DNA of 15,162 nucleotides from an uncultured Burkholderiaceae bacterium (lineage in GTDB: Bacteria > Pseudomonadota > Gammaproteobacteria > Burkholderiales > Burkholderiaceae). The position numbers and the translations under genes are program-made. The stretch spans positions 1 through 15,162 of the forward strand of contig CALMPB010000129.1 in NCBI GenBank assembly GCA_937871985.1, read 5' to 3'. The notes below the pieces were generated by a model. The model was not told where the DNA came from. It did not search any database and saw only the letters and a list, made by a program, of their open reading frames with translations. Positions 1 to 7,800 of the stretch are shown one piece after another; position 1 is the stretch's first letter; every line of letters begins with the position of its first letter.

Positions 1-11
1 GCCGGTGTAGC

Positions 12-371
12 CTAAATTAGCCTATCTCGGTGTCCGTCAAACCGGCAGCAGGCCAATGCCACTGTTTCCCGCGTTGGCGCGCTGGGGTCGCAGGTGCCCG
101 TGCCCTGCACTTGAGCCGTCCTCCCTGAGGCGAGAGCAGTTAGTATCAAGGCCATGAGCGTCTTCGCGCTATCGCTCGATGGATTAGGAATCGACCAATT
201 ATCATCTGTCGCGCAACTTGGCTTCCCGGATCGCGCACCAGTGAGCCAGAACGCGAAAGGACCGCCCGAACTATCGCCCGATACAGAGCCGACCTTGCTT
301 GTCTGTCCACTTGCTGCCGCTGGACCAGAAATTAGCACGGAAATACAAGCGATCGCCCACAAAATTTTCAT
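12..371 (-). CDS. Small exported protein of unknown function (copy A)
   Basis: A 119-residue protein not assigned to a named family. I chose the ATG at 371 because AAAGGCGGG lies just upstream and the product then begins with a clean signal peptide (MKILWAIACISVLISG, cleavage near AAASG). The longer reading to 479 adds only unlikely residues ahead of it. The mature part resembles the small exported protein at 9356-9853: KVG near the N-terminus, FAFWLT, a Cys after a Gly-rich turn, SSDSAK, a hydrophobic helix (TLMALILTALASGR), then GTGTCD. Paired cysteines at about 53 and 94 could form a disulfide in the periplasm or outside. It is the last leftward gene seen, 129 bases after the S74 gene. The C-terminal 15 residues (ACCRF onward) look atypical, so a frameshift near base 60 is possible. 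Confidence 0.6.
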   Translation of the reverse strand: MKILWAIACISVLISGPAAASGQTSKVGSVSGDSSGGPFAFWLTGARSGKPSCATDDNWSIPNPSSDSAKTLMALILTALASGRTAQVQGTGTCDPSAPTRETVALACCRFDGHRDRLI

Positions 372-500
372 ATCCCGCCTTTCAATTCGGAATTTATTGA
401 AAGCTTGAGCCGCTGCGCACCATCGATTTCGGATCCCGTCCCGGTGGTATGGCCGCTCGTAGTCACCTGATCGCACCAACCTGCCAGAGGTTCATCAGCT

Positions 501-1394
501 TCAGCGCTTTACCTTCAGCGCCTCGATCTGATCGCGCTGCGCGTGGACCTCGGCTTGCAATTCCTTAATCGCCGCGACTAACACCGGGATCAGGCTTTCC
601 GGCTTAAGGCTATATATTTCCGAACTTCCCGCGACGGGCGCGGTTACGGCTTCGGGTATAATTTCCCGGACTTCCTGAGCGATAAAGCCGATCTGTCGCT
701 CGCCGACTGGAAGCTTGAGGTCTTTCCCGACGGTCCGGTCGGCCGGCTTGCGCCAGTCATAGCGGACAGGATTGAGCCGCTCGATCAACGCCAGGCCACC
801 CGTCACCGGTGTGACATTGGTTTTCAGCCTTCCATCGGATACCTGATTCCAGGCTTGCGTGCCGCCCGCTGATCCGTTGACATAAAGGAGGCTGGAAGGC
901 GAACTTGTTCCAATACCCACATTTCCCGTTGCTGCGATGCGCATGCGCTCCGCGCCGCCCGGCGTACGGAAGATATGGCTCGGAAAATCGATGTAGCCAG
1001 CGGTAACGGCCGGACCGGCGGTAACCTGCCAGTAGGGCGATCCACCGTTTTCCATAAGCCCCATGATGGCATAGGAGTTGGGAGTATAGGAGGAGAAGTC
1101 GACACGCGCTTGGGAATTACCGCCCGCCGCCGCGTTCGTGACTTTAAAGCCAACCGTCGGGGCGTTTTGATCCGCGCGCGCCTGGACCAGAGCGCTACCA
1201 TCATTCGCGGCGCCAATTCCGATCCTTCCGGTAAAGGTCGCGCCACCCGTAAGCGCGAGACAATTAAGGTCCGCCATCACCTGGTCGGCATTGGCGACCG
1301 CGCCGTTGACGAGCGTATAGGGAAGACTGGTACATTGACCCCAAGCCGGACCTGAGGTCGCCGCCAACAGCATCCCGATTGCAAATCGCTTCAT
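501..1394 (-). CDS. Exported Peptidase_S74 (intramolecular chaperone) protein
   Basis: A 297-residue protein with a signal peptide (MKRFAIGMLLAATSGPAWG) and an SD-like AGGGG just before the ATG. Residues 25-45 (PYTLVNGAVANADQVMADLN) resemble the start of many tail-fibre-like proteins. Repeats of IGIG / VGIGTSSP (58-61, 159-166) are typical of the stalk before an S74 domain. The S74 domain runs from about 185 to the end: SDGRLKTNV, RLNPVRYDW, IGFIAQEVREIIPEAV, YSLKPESLIPVLVAAIKEL, then a short coiled coil. In this family the domain trimerises a beta-rich fibre and then cuts itself off. The Ser-Lys pair five residues apart, as described for phage endosialidase, is present as S186 and K191. The signal peptide and the setting among YD-repeat genes suggest an exported trimer rather than a phage tail part. 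Confidence 0.85.
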   Translation of the reverse strand: MKRFAIGMLLAATSGPAWGQCTSLPYTLVNGAVANADQVMADLNCLALTGGATFTGRIGIGAANDGSALVQARADQNAPTVGFKVTNAAAGGNSQARVDFSSYTPNSYAIMGLMENGGSPYWQVTAGPAVTAGYIDFPSHIFRTPGGAERMRIAATGNVGIGTSSPSSLLYVNGSAGGTQAWNQVSDGRLKTNVTPVTGGLALIERLNPVRYDWRKPADRTVGKDLKLPVGERQIGFIAQEVREIIPEAVTAPVAGSSEIYSLKPESLIPVLVAAIKELQAEVHAQRDQIEALKVKR

Positions 1395-1410
1395 GTCAGT
1401 CCCCTAAGAG

Positions 1411-1429
1411 GAGAAGAATCGACCTTCTC
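1411..1429. repeat. Small inverted repeat in the mini-YD / S74 gap
   Basis: GAGAAG at 1411-1416 and CTTCTC at 1424-1429 can pair around a 7-base loop. It sits in the 44-base gap between the mini-YD stop and the S74 start, just ahead of the S74 ribosome binding site. It has no T-run, so it does not read as a terminator. It could affect mRNA stability or be chance. Confidence 0.3.
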
Positions 1430-1438
1430 TTGAGCGCC

Positions 1439-1687
1439 TCAATTTCGCCAAATCGCACCATTCCAGTTGAAACTACCCCAGGTTGCCGGAGGTGTAGCAA
1501 CGGTGACGACGGCCTTGAGGTTGCCCGCTGCGTCGTATGTGTAATTCGTCGTGATCCCGTTCGCATAGGTCACGGTCTTTAGGCGACCTAACGCATCGTA
1601 TATATATGTGTCGGTGCCGGCCCAAGCCGAAGAGCTGCCAAAAATGCATACCGCCAAAGCGGTTAACCGAGCTACTATATCTATCAA
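1439..1687 (-). CDS. Mini YD-repeat exported protein (copy 2)
   Basis: An 82-residue protein. I prefer the TTG at 1687 because GGGAGG (1694-1699) stands six bases before it and the product then starts straight into a signal peptide (hydrophobic LTALAVCIFGSSSAWA). The ORF can extend to a start at 1750, but that adds a charged, unlikely N-terminus. The mature part has two YD repeats of the Rhs type, YIYDALGRLKTVTY and YTYDAAGNLKAVV (about 28-61), then an unrecognised tail rich in Trp and Asn (WGSFNWNGAIWRN). It has no RHS core and no nuclease motif. It follows the immunity candidate after 149 bases and precedes the S74 gene. It could be an exported partner of the large YD proteins or the leftover of a displaced Rhs gene. 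The similar gene at 9048-9359 argues for a kept function. Confidence 0.65.
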   Translation of the reverse strand: MIDIVARLTALAVCIFGSSSAWAGTDTYIYDALGRLKTVTYANGITTNYTYDAAGNLKAVVTVATPPATWGSFNWNGAIWRN

Positions 1688-1836
1688 GGGACGCCTCCCA
1701 TTTAATTGATTTACCTCAACCCGGCGATGTTCGCGGAGCCAACTGATCAACCCGCACCTCAGTAATACGGCGTTAAGCTTGGCAGTTACCGACTCCTATC
1801 CGGGTTCCACCGGTGAATCTGGGGCGGTTCATGCCG
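1688..1836. other. 149-base intergenic gap after the immunity candidate
   Basis: This gap separates the Rhs-PIN / immunity pair from the second mini-YD gene. I see no hairpin with a T-run and no convincing promoter. The only pairing noticed is two CCGG boxes near 1800-1813, too short to call. The downstream genes may have their own promoter here or be reached by readthrough. Confidence 0.4.
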
Positions 1837-2154
1837 CTATGCCTTGAGTGCGATTTTCGCAAGGCGTAGCAATTCAGGAAGTGCGTTTCGTACTTCGGCT
1901 ATTAGCTCAGCGTTTTCTTCAAATCTATCGTCACTGGTCACGGCATATGGCGGAGACTGAATAAGGCACGCGGCCACTATATCCGCACCGGGCCAGGTTC
2001 CCGCTCGCATATTTTGACCATCCGGCGCCTCTGGAGAACGCGAAACTGCAACGGCCCCCATTCGCATGTCATCATCCAGATGGAGAACATGCCATGGCGC
2101 GGCGGAGGCCCTGCTCTCTAGCGCAATCAATCTTTCCAAGTCATCTCGCGTCAT
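1837..2154 (-). CDS. Candidate immunity protein for the Rhs-PIN toxin
   Basis: A 105-residue acidic protein (17 Asp/Glu against 11 Arg/Lys) with no signal peptide, so cytoplasmic. I chose the ATG at 2154 because CGGAG stands seven bases ahead. An in-frame GTG at 2181 overlaps the toxin stop (GTGA) and is the alternative. The sequence has an APW motif near residue 19 and ends with FEENAELIAEVRNALPELL. This layout recalls small uncharacterised proteins of the 'ATPGPW ... DAxFIAxAR ... PxLL' type found in phage and actinobacterial genomes; that likeness is from memory and weak. It lies 23 bases behind an Rhs gene whose tip looks like a PIN nuclease, the usual place for a cognate immunity gene. 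Its base composition is lower in GC than the Rhs shell (28 of 60 G+C over 1861-1920), like the toxin tip. Immunity is inferred from position, size and charge. Confidence 0.6.
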   Translation of the reverse strand: MTRDDLERLIALESRASAAPWHVLHLDDDMRMGAVAVSRSPEAPDGQNMRAGTWPGADIVAACLIQSPPYAVTSDDRFEENAELIAEVRNALPELLRLAKIALKA

Positions 2155-2177
2155 AGAATTCTCCGATTCCTGTAAGA

Positions 2178-4847
2178 TCACTCCCGTGGTTCATAAACCT
2201 CAGTCAGATCTGGCACTTTTTTTGCCAAGGTTTTAACGTCGGATGTAAGCGTCTTCAAACCTTGCGCCGTTCCGGCGGCGACGATCTGAGCGTCGTTGAA
2301 TTTCAATCCGTTAACCGCCATTAATGTGCCAACTTTGAGTAAATCTCCTGGGGGTGAGAACCTTGCCGCTCCGCTAGCGACCATAGCGGTCAATCGGCCT
2401 TGGGCAACTTCCGGGGCGACTCCAGCCTTAGCACTCCCCTCAGTATATTCTAATGCCGCTGTGGGAGAAACCACGGCAACCCTGCCCCCGAGCGCAGCGG
2501 AAGCGCTCTGAGCGGCGGGTGTGCCTGGTTTATCCAACAGGTTGATCAAAACATTTGTATCGACATTTATCTGCGGGCGGCTATCTTCTTTGTTAATACC
2601 GAGGGCAGCGGTCGCAGCGGTTGCCGCCGCTCCCAGCACGTTCCCCACTGCTGATTGGCAAACAGGGATTTCCGCGCAACCGGCCGCAGCGGCTGTCACG
2701 ACCTGAGTTTGATGTCCTTTGGGGTCACGTCCATTGACCGGATCGTTTTGGACGTAGGCATATAGGTTGATCTGGTCCTGATATCCAACGGGATCGGTCT
2801 GAAGGAACCGGCCGGTAGCGGACGAATAGAACCTCGCCTTGTAGTGATAGAGTCCAAGCTCAGGGATCCAGGCCTGGCCGGTATATTGAAACCTCCCCTG
2901 ATTGGTCGACGCTGGCGCACCCCAGGGATCGTAGCTGTTGGGAGTCCCGGCATTGAGAACAGTGTCGGTGGTTACAACAACCGAACCCTGATTGTCGGCG
3001 AACAGATATCGCAAGCTTGCCGACCCGACCGTCGCGCCCTCATATTGGAGCAGCGGCTGATCGGGGCCTGGCCCATGGACATAGCGACGCAAGAGATTGC
3101 CCGACGCATCATACTCTGCGACCAGCGCATCGCCATCATAGAGGAACCGTGTGGTCGCTCCCGGCGACGCGATCTGGAACAGCCGACCGGTCGGGTCATA
3201 GCTCAAATTCGCTGTTTTCGAGCCCTGCGCTGTTACGAGTCGGTTTTCCCCATCATAGCCGTAGGTGGTCCAGCCATTCGAGCGGAGGTTTCCGTTCGCA
3301 TCATAGGATTGATCCTGCCCATTCGGCCCGGAGATGCTGGTATATTGATTGAGGCCGTTCGCCTGATAGCCGAGGCTGAGGGCGTAATTCTCCGTAAACG
3401 CGTAGGCGTCGTTGCTCCGTGCTTTCGTGCGAATCTGCGAAGATGGTGTCCACGCGAAGCTGGTGGTGACATCCGCGCCGGTACTGGCGAGGTCGAGCGT
3501 CAGCGACGACAGTCGCGACGCGCCATCATAACAATAGCGTACCGTAATCGGGTCCGCGCAATTCGATGACGGAGCGCCCCCGGCAGACCGGGACGCAAGG
3601 CGTCCCATCGTGTCATAAGCGAGGCGCGTGATCCCGGTCGCACCATTCGCGCCGATATCGACCGCCCGGTCGAGCCCGTCATAGGCAGTGGTAAAATACT
3701 GATTGTCCGGATGCGTGACCCGCGTCCGGTTGCCGTTCGCGTCATACTGGTATTGGAGCAGCCAGTTCACCCCGCCGGTGGTGTTGGTGCTGGTACTCAA
3801 CCGGTCGGCAAGGTCATAGGTATTGGACACGCCGGGACCGCCCATGCCGAACGTCGCCGAAGTCTGGCGGCCAATCAGGTCGTAACCGAACACCACCGTG
3901 GCGATCGCCGGGCCGCTTTTTTGCGACAACCGATCGAGCGCGTCATAAGCAGAGGTTATCGTGTTGCCGTCACGACGACGGAAAGCAGTACGATTGCCGT
4001 TGTCGTCATATTGATAGGCTTCATAGTCGAGCGGATTGACCGCCCCGGCCGTCGCATAGACGGTCGCAGGCGTAGCATCGTTGAACGCCGCAGGCCCCAT
4101 CGTTGCGGGGAACACCCAATAGGATTGCTCATCGAACCCGTTGTAATCGAGCCGGGCGCGATTGCCCTTCCCGTCGATCACATATTGCTGCTTACCATTC
4201 GCAGTGTAGCTGTAGGTGACATAGGCCTGCTCGACCCCGGCGACACCAAGCCCCTTGCGGGTCTGCAATACCTCTCCGGCGTTATCGAACACACTCTTCG
4301 TGATGCGGTCCGGCCCGTCAGGGCCTGCCGATCCCAATGCGCACGCGTCGCTGCCGATCGCGGGAATCGCTCCCAGGTTCATCCGGACTGCCGTGCAGAT
4401 CGCTCGGTCGTCGGTATCGTAGCTGAGTTGAGTAACGGTTTGGACGGCCCCGCCCGTACCGCCACTCAGCTGGCGCTCATCAATCTTGTTCCCGGCGGCG
4501 TCATAGCGCCCCTGAACCGTCTCGATCACCGAGAAGCCGGCCCACGACGCTGGCGCCACGGTGTCAGGTTGCCAGGAAGCAAGCGTCCCTTTCTCGATCG
4601 TCACCAGCTGACCATCGTCATCATAAGTGATGCGCGTCGCCCGATAGGGGCCGGTGCTGGGTGAAGATGGGTCGACGGGCGCGAGGATTTGCCCAACCAG
4701 CCGCCGCATCGCGTCCCAGCGATAACCGGTTGTGAAGGGCGCCGGCGAGGTCTGCGCTGTGACCTGCCCCATAGGGAGCAAGGCGAGCCAGACCAGGGCA
4801 ATGGCCTGAAGCGCGGAGCGCACGGCTCTATATAGGTTATCCGTCAT
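2178..4847 (-). CDS. Exported Rhs protein with a PIN-nuclease-like C-terminal tip
   Basis: An 889-residue protein starting at the ATG at 4847, whose ATGA overlaps the stop of the preceding gene; the ORF extends to 5219, but those codons lie out of frame inside that gene. A signal peptide (hydrophobic ALQAIALVWLALLPMG, cleavage near VTAQ) opens it. Degenerate YD repeats fill about 74-585 (for example YDANGNRT, YDGLDR, YDTMGR). The RHS repeat-associated core spans about 560-711: YDPWGAP, FQYTGQAW, LGLYHYKARFY, GRFLQTDPVG, NLYAYVQNDP, DPKG. An Ala-rich linker (about 717-750) leads to the tip at about 758-889. The tip has the acidic set of PIN nucleases: VDTN (D763), E800 in TAALEY, D852 in FNDAQIVA and D870 in LTSD. 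PIN domains commonly cleave RNA. The shell would enclose the tip and the gene behind would protect the producer. The toxin role is inferred. Confidence 0.85.
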   Translation of the reverse strand: MTDNLYRAVRSALQAIALVWLALLPMGQVTAQTSPAPFTTGYRWDAMRRLVGQILAPVDPSSPSTGPYRATRITYDDDGQLVTIEKGTLASWQPDTVAPASWAGFSVIETVQGRYDAAGNKIDERQLSGGTGGAVQTVTQLSYDTDDRAICTAVRMNLGAIPAIGSDACALGSAGPDGPDRITKSVFDNAGEVLQTRKGLGVAGVEQAYVTYSYTANGKQQYVIDGKGNRARLDYNGFDEQSYWVFPATMGPAAFNDATPATVYATAGAVNPLDYEAYQYDDNGNRTAFRRRDGNTITSAYDALDRLSQKSGPAIATVVFGYDLIGRQTSATFGMGGPGVSNTYDLADRLSTSTNTTGGVNWLLQYQYDANGNRTRVTHPDNQYFTTAYDGLDRAVDIGANGATGITRLAYDTMGRLASRSAGGAPSSNCADPITVRYCYDGASRLSSLTLDLASTGADVTTSFAWTPSSQIRTKARSNDAYAFTENYALSLGYQANGLNQYTSISGPNGQDQSYDANGNLRSNGWTTYGYDGENRLVTAQGSKTANLSYDPTGRLFQIASPGATTRFLYDGDALVAEYDASGNLLRRYVHGPGPDQPLLQYEGATVGSASLRYLFADNQGSVVVTTDTVLNAGTPNSYDPWGAPASTNQGRFQYTGQAWIPELGLYHYKARFYSSATGRFLQTDPVGYQDQINLYAYVQNDPVNGRDPKGHQTQVVTAAAAGCAEIPVCQSAVGNVLGAAATAATAALGINKEDSRPQINVDTNVLINLLDKPGTPAAQSASAALGGRVAVVSPTAALEYTEGSAKAGVAPEVAQGRLTAMVASGAARFSPPGDLLKVGTLMAVNGLKFNDAQIVAAGTAQGLKTLTSDVKTLAKKVPDLTEVYEPRE
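3093..4628 (-). repeat. YD-repeat array of the Rhs shell
   Basis: Within the 889-residue Rhs protein, roughly residues 74-585 are a run of degenerate YD repeats of about 20 residues (core Y-D-x-x-G-N/R-R/L). On the + strand they show as recurring catcata / gtcata words. In characterised Rhs and TcB-TcC proteins such repeats form a spiralling beta shell that encloses the C-terminal tip. Confidence 0.8.
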
Positions 4848-7800
4848 TGGCAGCTCGATGCCAGGGCGCGAGGCTCGGTCGTCGAAGTCATGTTGCCGGT
4901 CGTGTCGTAGGCGTAGCAGTGGCGAAGGCTGAGACCGCCCGCGTCGAGCGTCATCTCCGTCGGCACAATCTTCTTTACTGTGGCCGAGCTTAGCGCGCCG
5001 CCATAAGTCGCCGGCGCATAGGACCGCAGCGTATAGCCGAAAGCCGTGGTCCGAGAGATGCCAGGCGAGATGGTTTCCGTCTTGCCGAGAGGCAGGAAGA
5101 TTGTGCCGCTGGCGCCGCCGCTCACAGGATCGTAACCGGCGATCCCACTTCCATAGCCATAGGTCGTTGTGGGACAGGTGCCGCCGCTGACGAGGCAAGT
5201 TGTCCCGGCCGCGTTCCACCCCTTGCTCACCGATGTGAGTTCGCCTGAACCGCTATCCCAGCCGTAATTGGCACGGTGGCCGAGCGCATCGATCGTATAA
5301 GATGGCTTGTTGCAGGTTTTGAGGTTCGCGCAGGACAGCGAGGTGCCGCTCTCCATGTACGTCGCGTAGGTGATTCGATCGGCGAGCGGTGAGCCCGGTT
5401 TCGGCTTTTCCGTCTGCTGGATCGGATTGCCGCGGGCATCATAAGCGGTGATGGTCGAATTGCCCTCCGGCTTCGTGACCCGGAACGGCCGACCGCGATC
5501 GTCATAGGCCGTCAATGTCGCCCGACCGAGTGGATCGACTGAACGAATTGCCTGGGCATAGCGGTCGAAATAGACCGAAGCCCCGGTGCCGCCCGATCCG
5601 GTCTGCACCGGACTGACGACCTCCGACCGGAAGCTGGTCGAATAATAAGACCAGCTGTTGCCCCGCAGATTGGTAAAGGTTCGTCCGTTGGTGTCATTAC
5701 CATAGGTGACCAAAACATCAGGGCTGCTGTTGCTAGGCTTGTAGATGCCGGACAGCCCGCTGACGTTCCCAAACATATTGTTGGCCGATGTGTAATCATA
5801 TCGCCAACTTTTGTTTGTCATATCGGAGACGCTCCTAAGGCTGGAGAGGAGCTGAAACCGCGAAACAGCCGGGTCGGTCGACTCCGGCGGGCAATTTGTC
5901 GGGATTTCGCCATCCACCGGCAGCAAGGTGTAGCCCACCTGAGGATCGACCCAGAACCGCACGGAGGTGCCGTCCGAACGCTGATATTGCATCTGACCAG
6001 ACCATGGATCCTTTTGCAGGATTGGGCCGCCCTTCGTGTCGCAATAATAGAAGGGGGTAAAAGAGCCAGGATCATAACCAGGGCTGTTGCCAAGGTAGAT
6101 CGCGTTTCCGAGGTTGTTTCGAACCCGATATAGATAAACCATGTCGGGCACGAGCAGGGTAGCCTGGTAATCCGCCCAGATCTTGATCCCGTTCGCAAAT
6201 GTCCAATCCGTCATATAGGCCGACTTGCGGGTCCATCCGCTCGCAATCCCAGGCGACGACAGATCGGTGCCAGGCGGCAAATTGGCGATCGCGTAATTGC
6301 GACGCGCGCCGGTGTTATCCGTGTACGCCCCTGAGATCCCGGCGTAGATGAAGCGATTGATGATGCCGACCGCGGGACCTCCGCTCAACGAGAAGGTCGA
6401 ACCATCGGGCTTGCTGTTGACGAAGGACGTGCCATCAGCCTGCCGGTAGAATGTCTGCTCGCTGTCGAAGCCGCGCGCGATGACGACCGTGTTATTGAGC
6501 GTTTGTTGCGCGAGCCATGCCAGCACCTGCAGACCCGCATAGAGGTGCTGCGCGTCTTGTGTCGTCGTCAGATCATTGATCGCCTGAAAGGCAACAAGCG
6601 CGCTCGCGCTTGCCTGCGCGCCCGCCATGCCAAGCGCGGCCTGGCCGTCGTTCGACATGGTCGCGACCTGATACCAATTGTGCTTCCAACCCGACCCGAA
6701 GCCATAATTTGTCTGATCGCGCAGATCATATTGGCGCTGGAGGCTGAGCGAACGCGGAAAGTCTCCGGTGCCGTCGGTGATATCCGCGGCCGGCGCATAG
6801 GTTACCGCACCCGTACGACCATCGACGTTGAGCGCAGCGCGAATGAAATCCTTGCCTTCGATCTTCGGCAGTTCAGGCTTGCGGATGAGCGCGCCCGAGC
6901 TGTCGGCAACAATCGGCACACCGACACCGGCCTTGAGGATGCTTCCTCGCCGCTGATCAAAGAGGACAAGCGAGATACGATCGGGAACCGATCCCGATCC
7001 GCCGGACGGGTGCCAGGCAAGGAAGGTCGATCGCCGCACTTCCGCCTCGGTGCTCCCGGGACCCACCCCTTCCCACAAACTCGACGTCCGCGTCGCAGCG
7101 CTCGCGATCGTGATCTGCGGCTGACGAAGCGCGCCCTGCTGCGGAGCAAGGAGGCTGAACCCTTCGCCGACATAACCGCTCATCGCGCCGATCGCGCCGG
7201 AAGGATAGCCTGACAGCGACGATTGGACCGACCCCCATGTCGCTGGGGTGGCGAGATAGTTGTTGTAGGTACCAGGCGACGGCGCGCGGCCGTCTTGCTC
7301 GGCGAGAAGATTGACCGCGGCCATGTCATAAACCGAGTCAGTTTCCTGCCGCGGCACCGCGCCCTCGGCGTAGGACAGCCCCAACCCGGCTACATAAGCG
7401 GCGCCGGTGTCGCCAGTCGTTGTGCCGCCGAGCGACATCGCGCTTACTGCCGCTTCGAAATCCATCGAAAGGGCAGTTGCGAGACTGCTTGTGGAAAAGG
7501 AAGAACCGGTGGCGAGTTTAAGACTCACGTTGTCGAGTACATGCAGTCCGACAACATCATGGACGAGGAAATTTGCGTTCAGCGCAGGACCGGCAAGATT
7601 AAGGAACGACGCATATTGGCTCGGAATGCCGGCGAGTGTTGTTGAAAGCGTAAACAACGACGCATTGGTCGTATCGAACCGGGTATTGTTGGCGATTGGG
7701 CTCAAACGGCGCATGATACCATCGCCGACATATCCCCAGTCGTTGGTAAGATAGAACGAACCGTTGTTGCATTTCAGCGCGGTAAGTTGACGGGATATCG

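Noticed and set aside
154..408. 84-residue rightward ORF over the small exported gene
   Set aside because: It is antisense to a protein with a good signal peptide and ribosome binding site, and has no domain of its own.
3093..4628. Recurring catcata / gtcata words as a CRISPR or DNA repeat array
   Set aside because: The spacing is irregular, the units diverge, and all fall in frame as the Tyr-Asp codons of YD repeats.
2844..4664. Long rightward ORFs (241 and 317 residues) opposite the Rhs shell
   Set aside because: They are antisense to clear YD repeats, have no recognisable domain, and their sequence is a mirror of the repeats.
4848..5219. N-terminal extension of the Rhs-PIN gene
   Set aside because: These 124 codons lie out of frame inside the upstream gene, are rich in Arg/His/Trp and hide the signal peptide. 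The ATG at 4847 overlaps the upstream stop as ATGA.
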